A DNA stretch of 64,000 bases, taken from positions 2,294,001-2,358,000 of the forward strand of contig NZ_CP050975.2 in NCBI RefSeq assembly GCF_012273515.2. Direction: 5' to 3'. How positions within the stretch are numbered: position 1 is the stretch's first letter; every line of letters begins with the position of its first letter. This document shows positions 7,405 to 16,895 of the stretch, in pieces. The notes under the pieces were generated by a model, which made no database searches, was not told the origin of the DNA, and was given only the letters and a program-made list of their open reading frames with translations. The position numbers and the translations under genes were made by a program. This DNA comes from Streptomyces sp. RPA4-2 (GTDB lineage Bacteria; Actinomycetota; Actinomycetes; Streptomycetales; Streptomycetaceae).

Positions 7405-8100
7405 ATGCCGGTAGCGGTCATCACGGGGGCTTCGAAGGGGCTGGGGCGGGCGCTCGGCGCGGCCCTGGCGCGGCGCGGCTGGGATCTGGTGCTCGATGCC
7501 AGGACCGCCGGGGTTCTGGAGGAGGCGGCGGAGGCGCTGTCCGGGTACGGGACCCGGGTGGCGGCGCTGCCCGGGGACGTCACGGACGCCGGGCACCGGG
7601 CGGCGCTGGTGGCGGCGGCCCGTGGGTTCGGGGGCGTCGATCTGCTGGTGAACAACGCGAGCGCGCTCGGCGCCGAGCCGCTGGTCCGGCTGGAGGATCT
7701 GACACCGGGCGGGCTGCGGCGGGCTCTGGAGGTCAATGTGGTCGCGGCGCTCGGCCTGGTCCAGGAGGCGCTGCCGCTGCTGCGGGCCGCGGGGGCGGGC
7801 GCGGTCGTCGCGGTCAGCTCGGACGCGGCGGCCGAGGCGTACCCGACGTGGGGCGGTTACGGGGCGTCGAAGGCCGCCCTCGACCACCTCTCGGCCGTGC
7901 TCGCCGAGGAGGAGCCCGGCCTGCGGGTCTGGTCCGTGGACCCCGGGGACATGGCCACGGACCTGTACGCGGCGGCCGTACCGGGCGACGGGGGGCCGCG
8001 GCCGGCGCCGGACAGCGTGGTGCCGGCCTTCCTGAGGCTGCTCGACGAGCGGCCGGCCAGTGGCCGCTACGCGGCGCCCGCACTCCTGGAGGAGCGGTGA
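7405..8100 (+). CDS. SDR family oxidoreductase
   Basis: A 231-residue classical short-chain dehydrogenase/reductase. The dinucleotide motif TGASKGLGRALG starts at residue 7, NNAS is the NNAG-type motif, and Y-G-A-S-K supplies the catalytic Tyr and Lys. The substrate cannot be read from the sequence. GAGGGGA lies 8 bp before ATG 7405. Its TGA overlaps the GTG start of the QueA-family gene (GTGA), so the two are co-translated. Confidence 0.92.
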   Translation: MPVAVITGASKGLGRALGAALARRGWDLVLDARTAGVLEEAAEALSGYGTRVAALPGDVTDAGHRAALVAAARGFGGVDLLVNNASALGAEPLVRLEDLTPGGLRRALEVNVVAALGLVQEALPLLRAAGAGAVVAVSSDAAAEAYPTWGGYGASKAALDHLSAVLAEEEPGLRVWSVDPGDMATDLYAAAVPGDGGPRPAPDSVVPAFLRLLDERPASGRYAAPALLEER

Positions 8101-9176
8101 CGACCGTGGTGCGGGTTCCGGAGGAGTTGTCGGCGCGGGTGCCGGCCGAGCAGCGCGGACCCGGGCGGGACCGGGATTCCGTGCGCCTGCTGGTCTCCCG
8201 GGGTGGGGAGGTGTCGCATCACACGTTCGCGGAGCTGCCGCGGCAGCTGCGGGCCGGGGACCTGCTCGTCGTGAACACCTCCCCCACGTTGGCCGCCGCC
8301 GTCGACGGACGGATCGGGCACGCGCGCGTGGTGGTCCATTTCTCCACCCGGGGCGATGACGGGCGGTGGGCCGTCGAGCTGCGGGATCCCGATGGGAGGG
8401 GCACCACGGGTCCGCGCCGGGGCGGGCCCGCGGGGACGGAGGTGTGCCTCGCGGGCGATGTGCGGCTCGTAATGGAGGAGCCGCTGACGGCGGGCGGCGC
8501 CCGGCTGTGGTGGGCGCGGGTGCCTGGTACGGACGTGCCCGGGCTGCTGCGGCGGCACGGGCGTGCCATTCGGTACTCCTATACGGAGCGGGACCAGCCG
8601 CTCTCCGTCTATCAGACGGTGTTCGCGCTGCCGTCCGCCGACGGCGCGGGCAGCGCGGAGATGCCGAGCGCGGCCCGGCCCTTCACCGCGCGTCTGGTGA
8701 CGGAGCTGGTGAGCCGGGGAACGCAGGTCGCTCCGATCAGGCTGCACACGGGCGTCTCCTCGGCCGAGGCCCATGAGCCGCCCTCCATGGAGTGGTACGA
8801 GGTGCCGGAGGCGTCGGCGCGGCTGATCAACGCGGCGAGGGCGGGAGACGGGCGGATCGTGGCGGTCGGTACGACGGCCGTGCGCGCGGTCGAGTCGGCG
8901 GCGGGCCCCGACGGGGTGGTCCGCGCCGGCCGGGGGTGGACGGATCTCGTGGTGACGCCGCGGCGGGGTGTGCGGGTGGTCGACGGGCTGCTGACCGGGC
9001 TGCACGAGCCGGAGGCCTCCCATCTGCTGATGCTGGAGGCCGTCGCGGGAAGGGCCGCGGTCGAGCGCGCCTACGCCGCGGCGGTGAGGGGGCTCTACCT
9101 GTGGCACGAGTTCGGGGATGCCCACCTCATCCTCCCGGCGGAGAACGCTCACCCTGGGCGTTGCTTCAGCAACTAG
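8097..9176 (+). CDS. S-adenosylmethionine:tRNA ribosyltransferase-isomerase family protein (QueA-like)
   Basis: A 359-residue protein with the two-part QueA fold. Motifs include FAELPRQLRAGDLLVVNTS near the N-terminus, then YQTVFA, RPFTARLVTELVSRGTQVAPIRLHTGVSS (read as separate family segments), VGTTAVRAVES and LTGLHEPEASHLLMLEAV. QueA transfers the ribosyl part of S-adenosylmethionine to the queuosine precursor on tRNA. No other queuosine gene is nearby, and I am not aware of a full queuosine pathway in this genus, so the substrate may differ; for this reason I give no symbol. GTG 8097 overlaps the SDR stop and has GGAGGAG just upstream. Confidence 0.85.
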   Translation: MTTVVRVPEELSARVPAEQRGPGRDRDSVRLLVSRGGEVSHHTFAELPRQLRAGDLLVVNTSPTLAAAVDGRIGHARVVVHFSTRGDDGRWAVELRDPDGRGTTGPRRGGPAGTEVCLAGDVRLVMEEPLTAGGARLWWARVPGTDVPGLLRRHGRAIRYSYTERDQPLSVYQTVFALPSADGAGSAEMPSAARPFTARLVTELVSRGTQVAPIRLHTGVSSAEAHEPPSMEWYEVPEASARLINAARAGDGRIVAVGTTAVRAVESAAGPDGVVRAGRGWTDLVVTPRRGVRVVDGLLTGLHEPEASHLLMLEAVAGRAAVERAYAAAVRGLYLWHEFGDAHLILPAENAHPGRCFSN

Positions 9177-9480
9177 CGGTGAGAACGATCTAAGCGCCGT
9201 GTGAGCCCGCACATAGGGCGCACATCACGTACGAACGGACATAGGAGATAAACGGGGCCTTGATGAGCGGGGCAGACGTGCCACTATGTCCCGTTTTGCC
9301 CCTCCTGGACCTACTACTCGGCGTCGTACGTCACACCTTTGCCACACGATTTTGCGGCCGCTAACAATGGCTCCAGTCGCTCAACGCCGCAGGTTCTTAC
9401 CCGCAGCGTTTGATCCGGAAACGAAGTGTCCCCACCGGACCGGGAGCGGCATCCGCGCTATTCGAAGAGGTCCATCAGTT
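9177..9480 (+). other. Long upstream region of the secreted transglycosylase gene
   Basis: This 304-bp non-coding stretch is less GC-rich than its surroundings (for example TAGGAGATAAACGG near 9241 and TTTTGCGGCC near 9350). It probably holds the promoter and a long 5' leader. Several Streptomyces cell-wall hydrolase genes carry a c-di-AMP (ydaO-type) riboswitch in such leaders. I could not match its consensus here, so no riboswitch is called. Confidence 0.4.
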
Positions 9481-10218
9481 ATGCCCAAGAACATCATCAC
9501 TCCTGGTCATAGTCCGAAGCTGACCAAGGTCCACAAGCTTTCGATCGCCGGTATCGCCACCCTCGGTGCAGCGGCCCTGGCGTTCACCGCGGCGCCCAGC
9601 GGCGCACAGACCAGCACCACGAACGACGCCGCCGTCTCGCAGGCTCCGGTCGCCTTCGGTCAGCAGCCCATCAAGGACGTCAAGGCCAGCATCACCGACC
9701 AGATGGCCGGCGCCAGCCTGAAGGCCCAGAGCATCGCGGCGAAGAAGGCGGCCGACGCGGCCGTCACCAAGAAGAACGCCGAGCTCGCCAAGAAGACCGC
9801 CGCCGCGAAGGCCGCCCAGGACGCGCGCACGAAGGAGCAGGCCGCGAGCCGCTCCGTGCAGCGCATCCACGTCGAGACCGTCGCAGCGAAGACGTACACG
9901 AACAACCTCGACGGCTGGATCCACCAGTCGCTCGACATCATGAAGAAGCACAAGATCCCCGGCTCGTACCACGGGCTGTACAAGAACATCATGCGGGAGT
10001 CGTCCGGCAACCCCCAGGCCATCAACGGCTGGGACATCAACGCCATCAACGGAATACCGTCGAAGGGCCTGCTCCAGGTCATCCCGCCGACCTTCAAGGC
10101 CTACCACGTGCCCGGTACCTCGTGGAACATCTACGACCCGGTCGCCAACATCACCGCCGCCTGCAACTACGCGGCCGACAAGTACGGCTCGATGGACAAC
10201 GTGAACAGCGCGTACTGA
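9481..10218 (+). CDS. Secreted lytic transglycosylase-like protein (SLT domain)
   Basis: A 245-residue secreted protein. A signal peptide (about residues 17-42, KLSIAGIATLGAAALAFTAAPSGA) is followed by a lysine/alanine-rich helical linker with repeated AAKKAADAA-type motifs (about 75-130). The C-terminal SLT domain carries the catalytic Glu in IMRESSGNPQAIN and the motif SKGLLQVIPPTF. It should cleave peptidoglycan glycan strands outside the membrane during growth or sporulation. ATG 9481 was chosen because the signal peptide starts there; GAAGAGG lies upstream. A strong hairpin terminator follows. Confidence 0.92.
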   Translation: MPKNIITPGHSPKLTKVHKLSIAGIATLGAAALAFTAAPSGAQTSTTNDAAVSQAPVAFGQQPIKDVKASITDQMAGASLKAQSIAAKKAADAAVTKKNAELAKKTAAAKAAQDARTKEQAASRSVQRIHVETVAAKTYTNNLDGWIHQSLDIMKKHKIPGSYHGLYKNIMRESSGNPQAINGWDINAINGIPSKGLLQVIPPTFKAYHVPGTSWNIYDPVANITAACNYAADKYGSMDNVNSAY

Positions 10219-10247
10219 GGCAGGGCGCGGACCTCTCCGCCGTACGC

Positions 10248-10283
10248 CGAAGGGCGGCACCCCGACCGGGGTGCCGCCCTTCG
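10248..10283. terminator. Bidirectional terminator hairpin
   Basis: A perfect 16-bp stem (10248-10263 and 10268-10283) with loop GACC lies between the convergent transglycosylase and FHA-ABC genes. There is no T tract. Confidence 0.8.
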
Positions 10284-10298
10284 CGCACATCCGCGCGA

Positions 10299-12809
10299 CT
10301 ACTTGCGCATGACCTCGGGCTCGTGGCGGCGCAGGAAGCGGGCCACGAAGAACCCGCAGAGCACACCGAGGACGATCAGGGCGACCATGTCCATGGCCCA
10401 GACGCCGGCCGTGTGGTTCCACAGCGGGTCCGTGCTCGTCGGATCGTCCTGGTTCGGGAAGATGTTGTTGAAGTCCAGCGTGGCACCGGACGCGGCGACG
10501 GCCCAGCGGGCCGGCATCAGGTACGAGAACTGGTTGACGCCGATCGTGCCGTTCAGGATGAAGAGGCACCCGGTGAACACGACCTGGACGATCGCGAACA
10601 TGACCAGCAGCGGCATCGTCTTCTCGGCGGTCTTCACCAGCGAGGAGATGACCAGCCCGAACATCATCGACGCGAAGCCCAGCGCCATGATCGGCAGGGT
10701 GAGCTCGACCTTGGGCAGGCTGGTGAGGATCAGACCCTTGTCCGGGACCGTGCGGCTGCCGAAGCCGATGGCACCGACCAGGGCACCCTGCAACAGCGTC
10801 ACCACGCCGAGGACGATCACCTTGGACATCAGGTACGCGGAACGCGACAGACCCGTCGCGCGCTCCCGCTCGTAGATCACCCGTTCCTTGATCAGCTCAC
10901 GGACGGAGTTGGCCGCGCCCGCGAAGCACGCGCCGACCGCGAGGATCAGGAGCACCGTCGTCGCCGTGCCGTTCGCGACGTGCACGCCGGACTTGGTGAC
11001 GATCGGGTTGACCAGCAGGGTCTTGTCCGAGTCGATGAGCAGGCTCACCGAGCCCAGCACCGCCGGCAGGATCACCGTCAGCGCCAGGAAGCCCTTGTCG
11101 GACGCGATCACCGAGACGTACCGGCGGACCAGGGTCGTCAGCTGGGAGCCCCAGCTCTGCGGCTTCGGCGGCTTCATCGCCTGCTGCGGCGACACGTTCA
11201 CCGACTGCGGGGCGACCGCGTCGATGTCCGCGGCGTACATCTGGTAGTGCTGCGAGCCCTTCCAGCGGCCCGCCCAGTCGTAGTCGCGGTAGTTCTCGAA
11301 GGCGGAGAAGACGTCGGCCCAGGTCTCGTAGCCGAAGAAGTTCAGCGCCTCCTCGGGCGGCCCGAAGTACGCCACCGAGCCGCCGGGGGCCATCACGAGC
11401 AGCTTGTCGCAGATGGCCAGTTCCGCCACGGAGTGCGTGACCACCAGGACCGTACGGCCGTCGTCGGCGAGGCCGCGCAGCAACTGCATGACGTCGCGGT
11501 CCATGCCCGGGTCGAGGCCGGAGGTCGGCTCGTCCAGGAAGATCAGCGACGGCTTGGTCAGCAGTTCCAGGGCCACGGAGACGCGCTTGCGCTGGCCACC
11601 GGAGAGGGAGGTGACCTTCTTCTCCTTGTGGATGTCCAGCTTCAGCTCGCGCAGCACCTCGTTTATCCGCGCCTCGCGCTCCTCGCCCGTGGTGTCGGCG
11701 GGGAAGCGCAGCTTGGCCGCGTACTTGAGGGCCTTCTTGACGGTCAGCTCCTTGTGCAGGATGTCGTCCTGCGGGACCAGACCGATGCGCTGGCGCAGCT
11801 CGGCGAACTGCTTGTACAGGTTGCGGTTGTCGTAGAGGACGTCACCCTGGTTGGCCGGGCGGTAGCCCGTGAGCGCCTTCAGGAGTGTCGACTTGCCGGA
11901 GCCGGACGGGCCGATGACCGCGATCAGCGACTTCTCGGGCACGCCGAAGGAGACGTCCTTGAGGATCTGCTTGCCGCCGTCGACCGTCACGGTCAGGTGA
12001 CGGGCGGAGAAGGACACCTCGCCGGTGTCGACGAACTCCTCGAGACGGTCGCCGACGAGACGGAACGTCGAGTGGCCGACGCCCACGATGTCGTTCGGGC
12101 CGAGCAGTGCCGAGCCGCCCTTGGCGATCGGCATGCCGTTGACATACGTGCCGTTGTGCGAGCCCAGGTCGCGGATCTCGAAGCGGCCGTCGGGCGTCGC
12201 GTGGAACTCGGCGTGGTGGCGCGAGACCTGGAGGTCGGAGACGACCAGTTCGTTCTCCAGCGCACGGCCGATGCGCATCACCCGGCCGAGGTCCAGCTGG
12301 TGGAAGGTGGTCGGGCTGCGGTCTCCGTAGACCGGTGGCGCCCCCGCGGCGCCACCGGGTCCCTGCTGCCTCGGCACCTGCCCCGCGGGCTGCGGCGGCT
12401 GGTGACCCTGCTCGGGCGCCTGCTGCTGCGGTGCCTGCTGGGCCCAGCCGGGGCCCGCGCCCTGCGCGGCGTACGGCTGTTGCTGGGGCTGTACGGCCGG
12501 GGCCGCGGCGCCCGACAGCTTCAGCCGCGGACCGTCGGTCGCGTTGCCGAGGTGCACGGCCGAACCGGGCCCGATCTCCAGCTGATGGATCCGCTGCCCC
12601 TGCACGAACGTGCCGTTGGTGCTGCCGTGATCCTCGATGACCCAACTGCGGCCGCTCCAGCTGATCGTGGCGTGACGCCAGGACACCCTGGCGTCGTCGA
12701 GCACGACGTCCCCCTGCGGATCACGTCCGAGGGTGTATGGCCTGGCCGCATCGAGCGTCCAGGTCCGTCCGTTCAATTCCAGTACGAGTTCTGGCACTCC
12801 ATGCCCCAC
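10299..12809 (-). CDS. FHA-FHA-ABC transporter fusion (ABCG-type half transporter)
   Basis: An 836-residue fusion. It has FHA domain 1 (about residues 20-95; TLGRDPQGDVVLDD, STNGTFV), a Gln/Pro/Ala-rich linker (100-165) and FHA domain 2 (180-260; IGRALENELVVSD, LGSHNGTYVNG). The ABC ATPase follows (275-500; GPSGSGKSTLLKAL, LSGGQRKRVSVALE, FLDEPTSGLDPG), then an ABC2-type membrane domain with about six helices. FHA domains bind phosphothreonine, so activity is probably linked to Ser/Thr protein kinases, as for Rv1747 of Mycobacterium tuberculosis, which has the same layout. The exported substrate is unknown. GTG 12809 has GGGGGA 8 bp upstream. The gene is divergent from the streptophobe gene. 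Confidence 0.93.
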   Translation of the reverse strand: MGHGVPELVLELNGRTWTLDAARPYTLGRDPQGDVVLDDARVSWRHATISWSGRSWVIEDHGSTNGTFVQGQRIHQLEIGPGSAVHLGNATDGPRLKLSGAAAPAVQPQQQPYAAQGAGPGWAQQAPQQQAPEQGHQPPQPAGQVPRQQGPGGAAGAPPVYGDRSPTTFHQLDLGRVMRIGRALENELVVSDLQVSRHHAEFHATPDGRFEIRDLGSHNGTYVNGMPIAKGGSALLGPNDIVGVGHSTFRLVGDRLEEFVDTGEVSFSARHLTVTVDGGKQILKDVSFGVPEKSLIAVIGPSGSGKSTLLKALTGYRPANQGDVLYDNRNLYKQFAELRQRIGLVPQDDILHKELTVKKALKYAAKLRFPADTTGEEREARINEVLRELKLDIHKEKKVTSLSGGQRKRVSVALELLTKPSLIFLDEPTSGLDPGMDRDVMQLLRGLADDGRTVLVVTHSVAELAICDKLLVMAPGGSVAYFGPPEEALNFFGYETWADVFSAFENYRDYDWAGRWKGSQHYQMYAADIDAVAPQSVNVSPQQAMKPPKPQSWGSQLTTLVRRYVSVIASDKGFLALTVILPAVLGSVSLLIDSDKTLLVNPIVTKSGVHVANGTATTVLLILAVGACFAGAANSVRELIKERVIYERERATGLSRSAYLMSKVIVLGVVTLLQGALVGAIGFGSRTVPDKGLILTSLPKVELTLPIMALGFASMMFGLVISSLVKTAEKTMPLLVMFAIVQVVFTGCLFILNGTIGVNQFSYLMPARWAVAASGATLDFNNIFPNQDDPTSTDPLWNHTAGVWAMDMVALIVLGVLCGFFVARFLRRHEPEVMRK

Positions 12810-13000
12810 TGAGTTGTCCCCCGAGTTACCCCCATCAAAGGGAGTCTAGGGATGTCGAACATCGGGGGGAACTATTTCAGGAGCAGGCCCCTGACCGAAA
12901 GCCGGGCCCCGCGAAGACCGGGTACGGGTGGGTTGCCCGTTTCCGTTGACGGGGTTGATACCGGACCGGAGAGTGGTAATCCCACGCGAGGGGGACATCC

Positions 13001-14794
13001 ATGGTGGTGGTACCGCGGCGTGGATCGGGGGGTCTGACGATGAGCATCGACACCGTGGGGCGCGGCAGGCGCGTGCCGTGGGGGGATGTGCTGCTGTCCG
13101 CGATCGCCTCGGTGAGCTGGGCGTTGATCGCGATGGCGGGCACGGCCGCGCTCGGCCTCCATCTGGTGGGCGCGGACGAGGCCGGCTCGCTCGGGCCGAT
13201 GACCGCGGCCGTGGTGGCACTGGGCGCGAACGGCGCGGTCGAACCGTCCGGCAACGTGTCGGCCTTCGGGCTGAAGGGCGCCGAGGCGCACACGGCCATC
13301 CAGATCACGCCACTGGGTGTGGGACTGGTCGGCGCGCTGCTGCTCTCCTACTTCTTCCTGCGCTCCTTGCGGGGAGCGGGAGTTGTGATCGCGCCGTCCG
13401 AACTCCTGGCGCGCGCGGGCGCGGTGGTCGTCCTGTTCGTGGCGACCCTGGGCGGACTCGCCTGGGCCGGTCACGACGTCATCACCATCGACGGGAACAA
13501 GCTCGGACTCGACAGGGTGACGGGCGGCGGGCTCGGGAAGATCACCGACAAGCTGCCGGGCGGGCTCGGCGACCTCGGTGGACTGCTGCCGGGCAGGATC
13601 GACGACCTCGTGGACGCGAAGGCGGCGGTGGGATTCACCGTGGACACGGTGCCCACACTGCTCGGCGGTGCCGCCTGGGCCGCCGGAGTCCTGGTGATCT
13701 CCCTGCTGGCCTCCCGGCGCACCCCCCTGCCGCGCGGCTGGGAGGGTGTGCACCGGATGGTGCGGCCGGCCGCGTCCGCGCTGGTCACGGTGGCACTGGT
13801 GGCGGTCGTCGCGGGGCTCGCGGCGGCGGCGTACGCGGCGATCGGCGACCCCCACCCCAAGCTGATCGCGGGCGCGGCGCTGCTCGGCGCGCCCAACGGG
13901 GTGTGGCTCGGTGTGCCGATCGGTCTCCTCGTCCCCTGGGACGGCAGGGCCACCGGCGAACTCGCCACACTGCTCCCCGACCCCCTGGACAGGCTGCTGA
14001 GTGCCGACTCCGGCCGGCCCGTGACCCTGGGCCGTCTCGCGGAACTCGACGGTCGTGTCTGGCTGTTGGGGGTCGCGGCAGCGCTCATGATGCTCTTCGC
14101 GGGCGTCCTCGCTGCCACGCGTACGCCTTTTGTACGGCGGCGGGCTGCCGCTTCCGGGGGGATCCCGGGTGCCCCCGATGTACGAGGCGTGGGCGCCCTC
14201 GGGTTCGCCGGTCGCTGCGCTCTTCGGCTGGGCATCGCGACGGCGCTGGCACTGCCGCTGCTGGCGTGGCTGACGGACGTGTCCGTGGACGCCTCGCTGT
14301 CGGTGTTCGGCATCGACGCGTTCGGCGCCGGGATCCGGCTGCACGGCCATCTGGGCATCGCACTGCTGTTCGGCGCCGTGTGGGGCGCGGGCGCGGGGGC
14401 GGCCGGCGCGCTGCTGGCGTACGCGGGCGGCGCCGCGGGACGGCGGGCGGCGCCCCTGGCACTGGGTGACGCCGACGCCCCCGGCCCGCCGCCCCACGCC
14501 GGTCCCCCGCCGCGGTCGGGGCCGTACGCGCCGAGCGCGCCGTACCGGCCCGCGAACCCCGACACCAATCCGTATCTGCGGCTGCCCGACGAGCTGCGGG
14601 AGCCGCGCGGCGGGCAGCCGCCCGAGCGGAAACGGGCGCCCGACGACGTGTACGGCGCGCCGACGGTCGTCCGGCCGCTGCCACAGCCGCCGGGACCGCG
14701 CAGGCGGCCACCCGGGCAGAGCGTGCCCCCTCCCCCGCAGCCCCCGCCCGACCAGGGCCAGCCTCCGCCGCCCGGCCCCCGGCGGCGTGACTGA
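13001..14794 (+). CDS. Streptophobe family membrane protein
   Basis: A 597-residue integral membrane protein of the Streptomyces-specific streptophobe family. About nine hydrophobic segments occupy residues 25-480, and the C-terminal ~110 residues are a proline-rich, probably cytoplasmic tail (GPPPHAGPPPRSGPY ... QPPPDQGQPPPPG). No catalytic motif is visible and the function is unknown. ATG 13001 has GAGGGGG 6 bp upstream; an internal ATG at 13040 (MSIDTVGRGR) also has a good GGGGGG and could be the true start. The gene diverges from the FHA-ABC gene, with 191 bp between them. Confidence 0.85.
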   Translation: MVVVPRRGSGGLTMSIDTVGRGRRVPWGDVLLSAIASVSWALIAMAGTAALGLHLVGADEAGSLGPMTAAVVALGANGAVEPSGNVSAFGLKGAEAHTAIQITPLGVGLVGALLLSYFFLRSLRGAGVVIAPSELLARAGAVVVLFVATLGGLAWAGHDVITIDGNKLGLDRVTGGGLGKITDKLPGGLGDLGGLLPGRIDDLVDAKAAVGFTVDTVPTLLGGAAWAAGVLVISLLASRRTPLPRGWEGVHRMVRPAASALVTVALVAVVAGLAAAAYAAIGDPHPKLIAGAALLGAPNGVWLGVPIGLLVPWDGRATGELATLLPDPLDRLLSADSGRPVTLGRLAELDGRVWLLGVAAALMMLFAGVLAATRTPFVRRRAAASGGIPGAPDVRGVGALGFAGRCALRLGIATALALPLLAWLTDVSVDASLSVFGIDAFGAGIRLHGHLGIALLFGAVWGAGAGAAGALLAYAGGAAGRRAAPLALGDADAPGPPPHAGPPPRSGPYAPSAPYRPANPDTNPYLRLPDELREPRGGQPPERKRAPDDVYGAPTVVRPLPQPPGPRRRPPGQSVPPPPQPPPDQGQPPPPGPRRRD

Positions 14795-14935
14795 GCCCCG
14801 CCGCCCACCGCGTGGCGGAGCTGGGCGTCGACTCGGGGAAACGCGCGCGACACTACTCCGACACCCAGAGTTCCCTGTCCGCTGGACGGACCGCGGGGGC
14901 GGAAGGCACTGGGTGCCGGATACGGTGGAAGCACC

Positions 14936-16147
14936 ATGAGCGCTACGCAGACCCCCGATACCCCCACCCTCCTTGTCAAGATCTTCGGCAAGGACCGGCC
15001 GGGCATCACGGCCGGACTCTTCGACACCCTCGCCGCCTTCTCCGTCGACGTGGTCGACATCGAGCAGGTCGTCACCCGTGGCCGGATCGTGCTGTGCGCG
15101 CTCGTGACCGAGCCGCCCTCCGGTCTGGAGGGCGATCTGCGGGCCACCGTGCACAGCTGGGCGGACTCGATGAAGATGCAGGCGGAGATCATCTCCGGCC
15201 TCGGCGACAACCGGCCGCGCGGCATGGGGCGTTCGCACGTCACCGTGCTCGGACATCCGCTCACCGCCGAGTCGACGGCCTCGATCGCCGCGCGGATCAC
15301 CAAGACCGGCGGGAACATCGACCGTATCTTCCGGCTCGCCAAGTACCCGGTGACGGCGGTGGAGTTCGCCGTGTCCGGTGCGGAGACCGAGGCGCTGCGC
15401 ACCGCGCTGGTGACGGAGGCCGCGGCGCTCGGGGTGGACATCGCCGTGGTCGCGTCGGGGCTGCACCGGCGGGCCCAGCGGCTGGTCGTCATGGACGTGG
15501 ACTCGACGCTGATCCAGGACGAGGTGATCGAGCTCTTCGCCGCGCACGCCGGGTGCGAGGCCGAGGTCGCCGAGGTGACGGCCGCCGCGATGCGCGGGGA
15601 AATGGACTTCGAGGAGTCGCTGCACGCGCGCGTGGCGCTGCTGAAGGGGCTGGACGCCTCGGTGGTGAACAAGGTGCGCGAGGAGGTACGGCTGACGCCC
15701 GGCGCGCGCACCCTGATCCGTACGCTGAAGCGCCTCGGCTTCCAAGTCGGTGTCGTGTCGGGCGGGTTCACCCAGATCACGGACGACCTGAAGGAGCGGC
15801 TCGGGCTCGACTTCGCGCAGGCCAACACGCTGGAGATCGCCGACGGGAAACTGACCGGCCGGGTCACCGGCGAGATCGTGGACCGGGCGGGCAAGGCACG
15901 GCTGCTGCGCCGGTTCGCGGCGGAGGCGGGGGTACCGCTCGTCCAGACCGTGGCGATCGGTGACGGCGCCAACGACCTCGACATGCTCAACGCGGCGGGT
16001 CTCGGTGTCGCGTTCAACGCCAAGCCCGTCGTACGGGAGGCCGCGCACACCGCGGTGAACTTCCCCTTCCTGGACACCGTGCTGTATCTGCTGGGGGTCA
16101 CCCGCGAAGAGGTCGAGGCGGCGGACATGCATCTGGACGACCACTGA
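14936..16147 (+). CDS. serB: Phosphoserine phosphatase SerB with tandem ACT domains
   Basis: A 403-residue enzyme catalysing the last step of serine biosynthesis, O-phosphoserine to serine. Two N-terminal ACT-like domains (about 10-85 and 98-170; KIFGKDRPGITAGLFDTL) suggest amino-acid feedback. The HAD phosphatase domain follows: motif I DVDSTLI with the nucleophilic Asp, motif II VVSGGF, and motif III GDGANDLDML. The double-ACT form is usual in actinobacteria. ATG 14936 begins directly after a short spacer. The gene is single, with a strong terminator downstream. Confidence 0.95.
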   Translation: MSATQTPDTPTLLVKIFGKDRPGITAGLFDTLAAFSVDVVDIEQVVTRGRIVLCALVTEPPSGLEGDLRATVHSWADSMKMQAEIISGLGDNRPRGMGRSHVTVLGHPLTAESTASIAARITKTGGNIDRIFRLAKYPVTAVEFAVSGAETEALRTALVTEAAALGVDIAVVASGLHRRAQRLVVMDVDSTLIQDEVIELFAAHAGCEAEVAEVTAAAMRGEMDFEESLHARVALLKGLDASVVNKVREEVRLTPGARTLIRTLKRLGFQVGVVSGGFTQITDDLKERLGLDFAQANTLEIADGKLTGRVTGEIVDRAGKARLLRRFAAEAGVPLVQTVAIGDGANDLDMLNAAGLGVAFNAKPVVREAAHTAVNFPFLDTVLYLLGVTREEVEAADMHLDDH

Positions 16148-16199
16148 CCGCGCGTTCCTGACGCCCGCCCGGCGCACGCCGGGGTCCTGGCCGGTACGA

Positions 16200-16237
16200 C
16201 GGGGGCCCGGCACCGTCGAGACGGTGCCGGGCCCCCG
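16200..16237. terminator. Bidirectional terminator hairpin after serB
   Basis: A perfect 18-bp stem (16200-16217 and 16220-16237) with only two unpaired bases between the arms lies between convergent serB and the SixA-like gene. There is no T tract. Confidence 0.8.
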
Positions 16238-16256
16238 TGCCGTCCGCACGGGTGGG

Positions 16257-16775
16257 TTACTCGGTGGGTGCCCAGTAGTCGATCAGCGTGGTCACGCCCG
16301 GCTCCAGTGATTTCCAGGAACCGTCGAAGGACAGCACGGCGAAGGCCGCGGTGGGGAAGCCGCGCTCGGTCATCCGGGCGCGGGCCTCGCCCTCGGCCTG
16401 GCCGGCCAGTACCTCGGCGAGGCCCTGGATGCCGGGATTGTGCCCGATCAGGAGCACGTCCTGGGCATCGTCCGGGGTTTCGTTGAGTACGGCGATCAGC
16501 TCGCCCGGCGAGGCCTCGTAGAGCCGCTCCTCATAGACCGTTTTCGGCCGGTGCGGGAACTCATGGACGGCGAGCTTCCAGGTCTCACGGGTCCGGGCCG
16601 CGGTGGAGCAGAGGGCCAGATCGAAGGGGATGCCGGTGTCGGCCAGCCTGCGTCCGGCGATAGCGGCGTCCGTACGGCCCCGGTCAGCGAGCGGCCGCTC
16701 ATGGTCGGACACCTGTGGCCAGTCGGCTTTCGCATGCCGGAAGAGGACAATCCTGCGGGGTTCTGCGACGCTCAT
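16257..16775 (-). CDS. SixA-like histidine phosphatase family protein
   Basis: A 172-residue member of the histidine phosphatase superfamily. The RHG-type motif is LFRHAKADWP near the N-terminus, with the phospho-acceptor His. CSTAARTRETW and the second catalytic His in LLIGHNPGIQGL follow. SixA removes phosphate from phosphohistidine; actinobacterial relatives are annotated as phosphohistidine phosphatases, but the substrate is not proven. ATG 16775 was chosen; an upstream GTG at 16799 lacks support. The gene is convergent with serB. Confidence 0.9.
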   Translation of the reverse strand: MSVAEPRRIVLFRHAKADWPQVSDHERPLADRGRTDAAIAGRRLADTGIPFDLALCSTAARTRETWKLAVHEFPHRPKTVYEERLYEASPGELIAVLNETPDDAQDVLLIGHNPGIQGLAEVLAGQAEGEARARMTERGFPTAAFAVLSFDGSWKSLEPGVTTLIDYWAPTE

Positions 16776-16895
16776 GAGTCCCAGCTTCGCACGAAACACG
16801 CCATGTGGCTCAAGGAGTTGACGGGCTCCTTCACCACGGGACAGCTGCCGTTCGGCACGGTGCGCGAGGGGTGCGGCACCCTGCGTGAAGGCGGC

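Noticed and set aside
9177..9480. A ydaO-type c-di-AMP riboswitch before the transglycosylase gene
   Set aside because: The gene type and leader length fit, but I could not align the conserved core motifs, so it is left as an uncharacterised leader.
10122..12812. An 896-codon plus-strand open frame
   Set aside because: It is antisense to the complete FHA-ABC gene; its product is an Arg/Gly/His-rich shadow.
12872..16249. An 1125-codon minus-strand open frame
   Set aside because: It is antisense to the streptophobe and serB genes, which have clear domains and codon bias on the plus strand.
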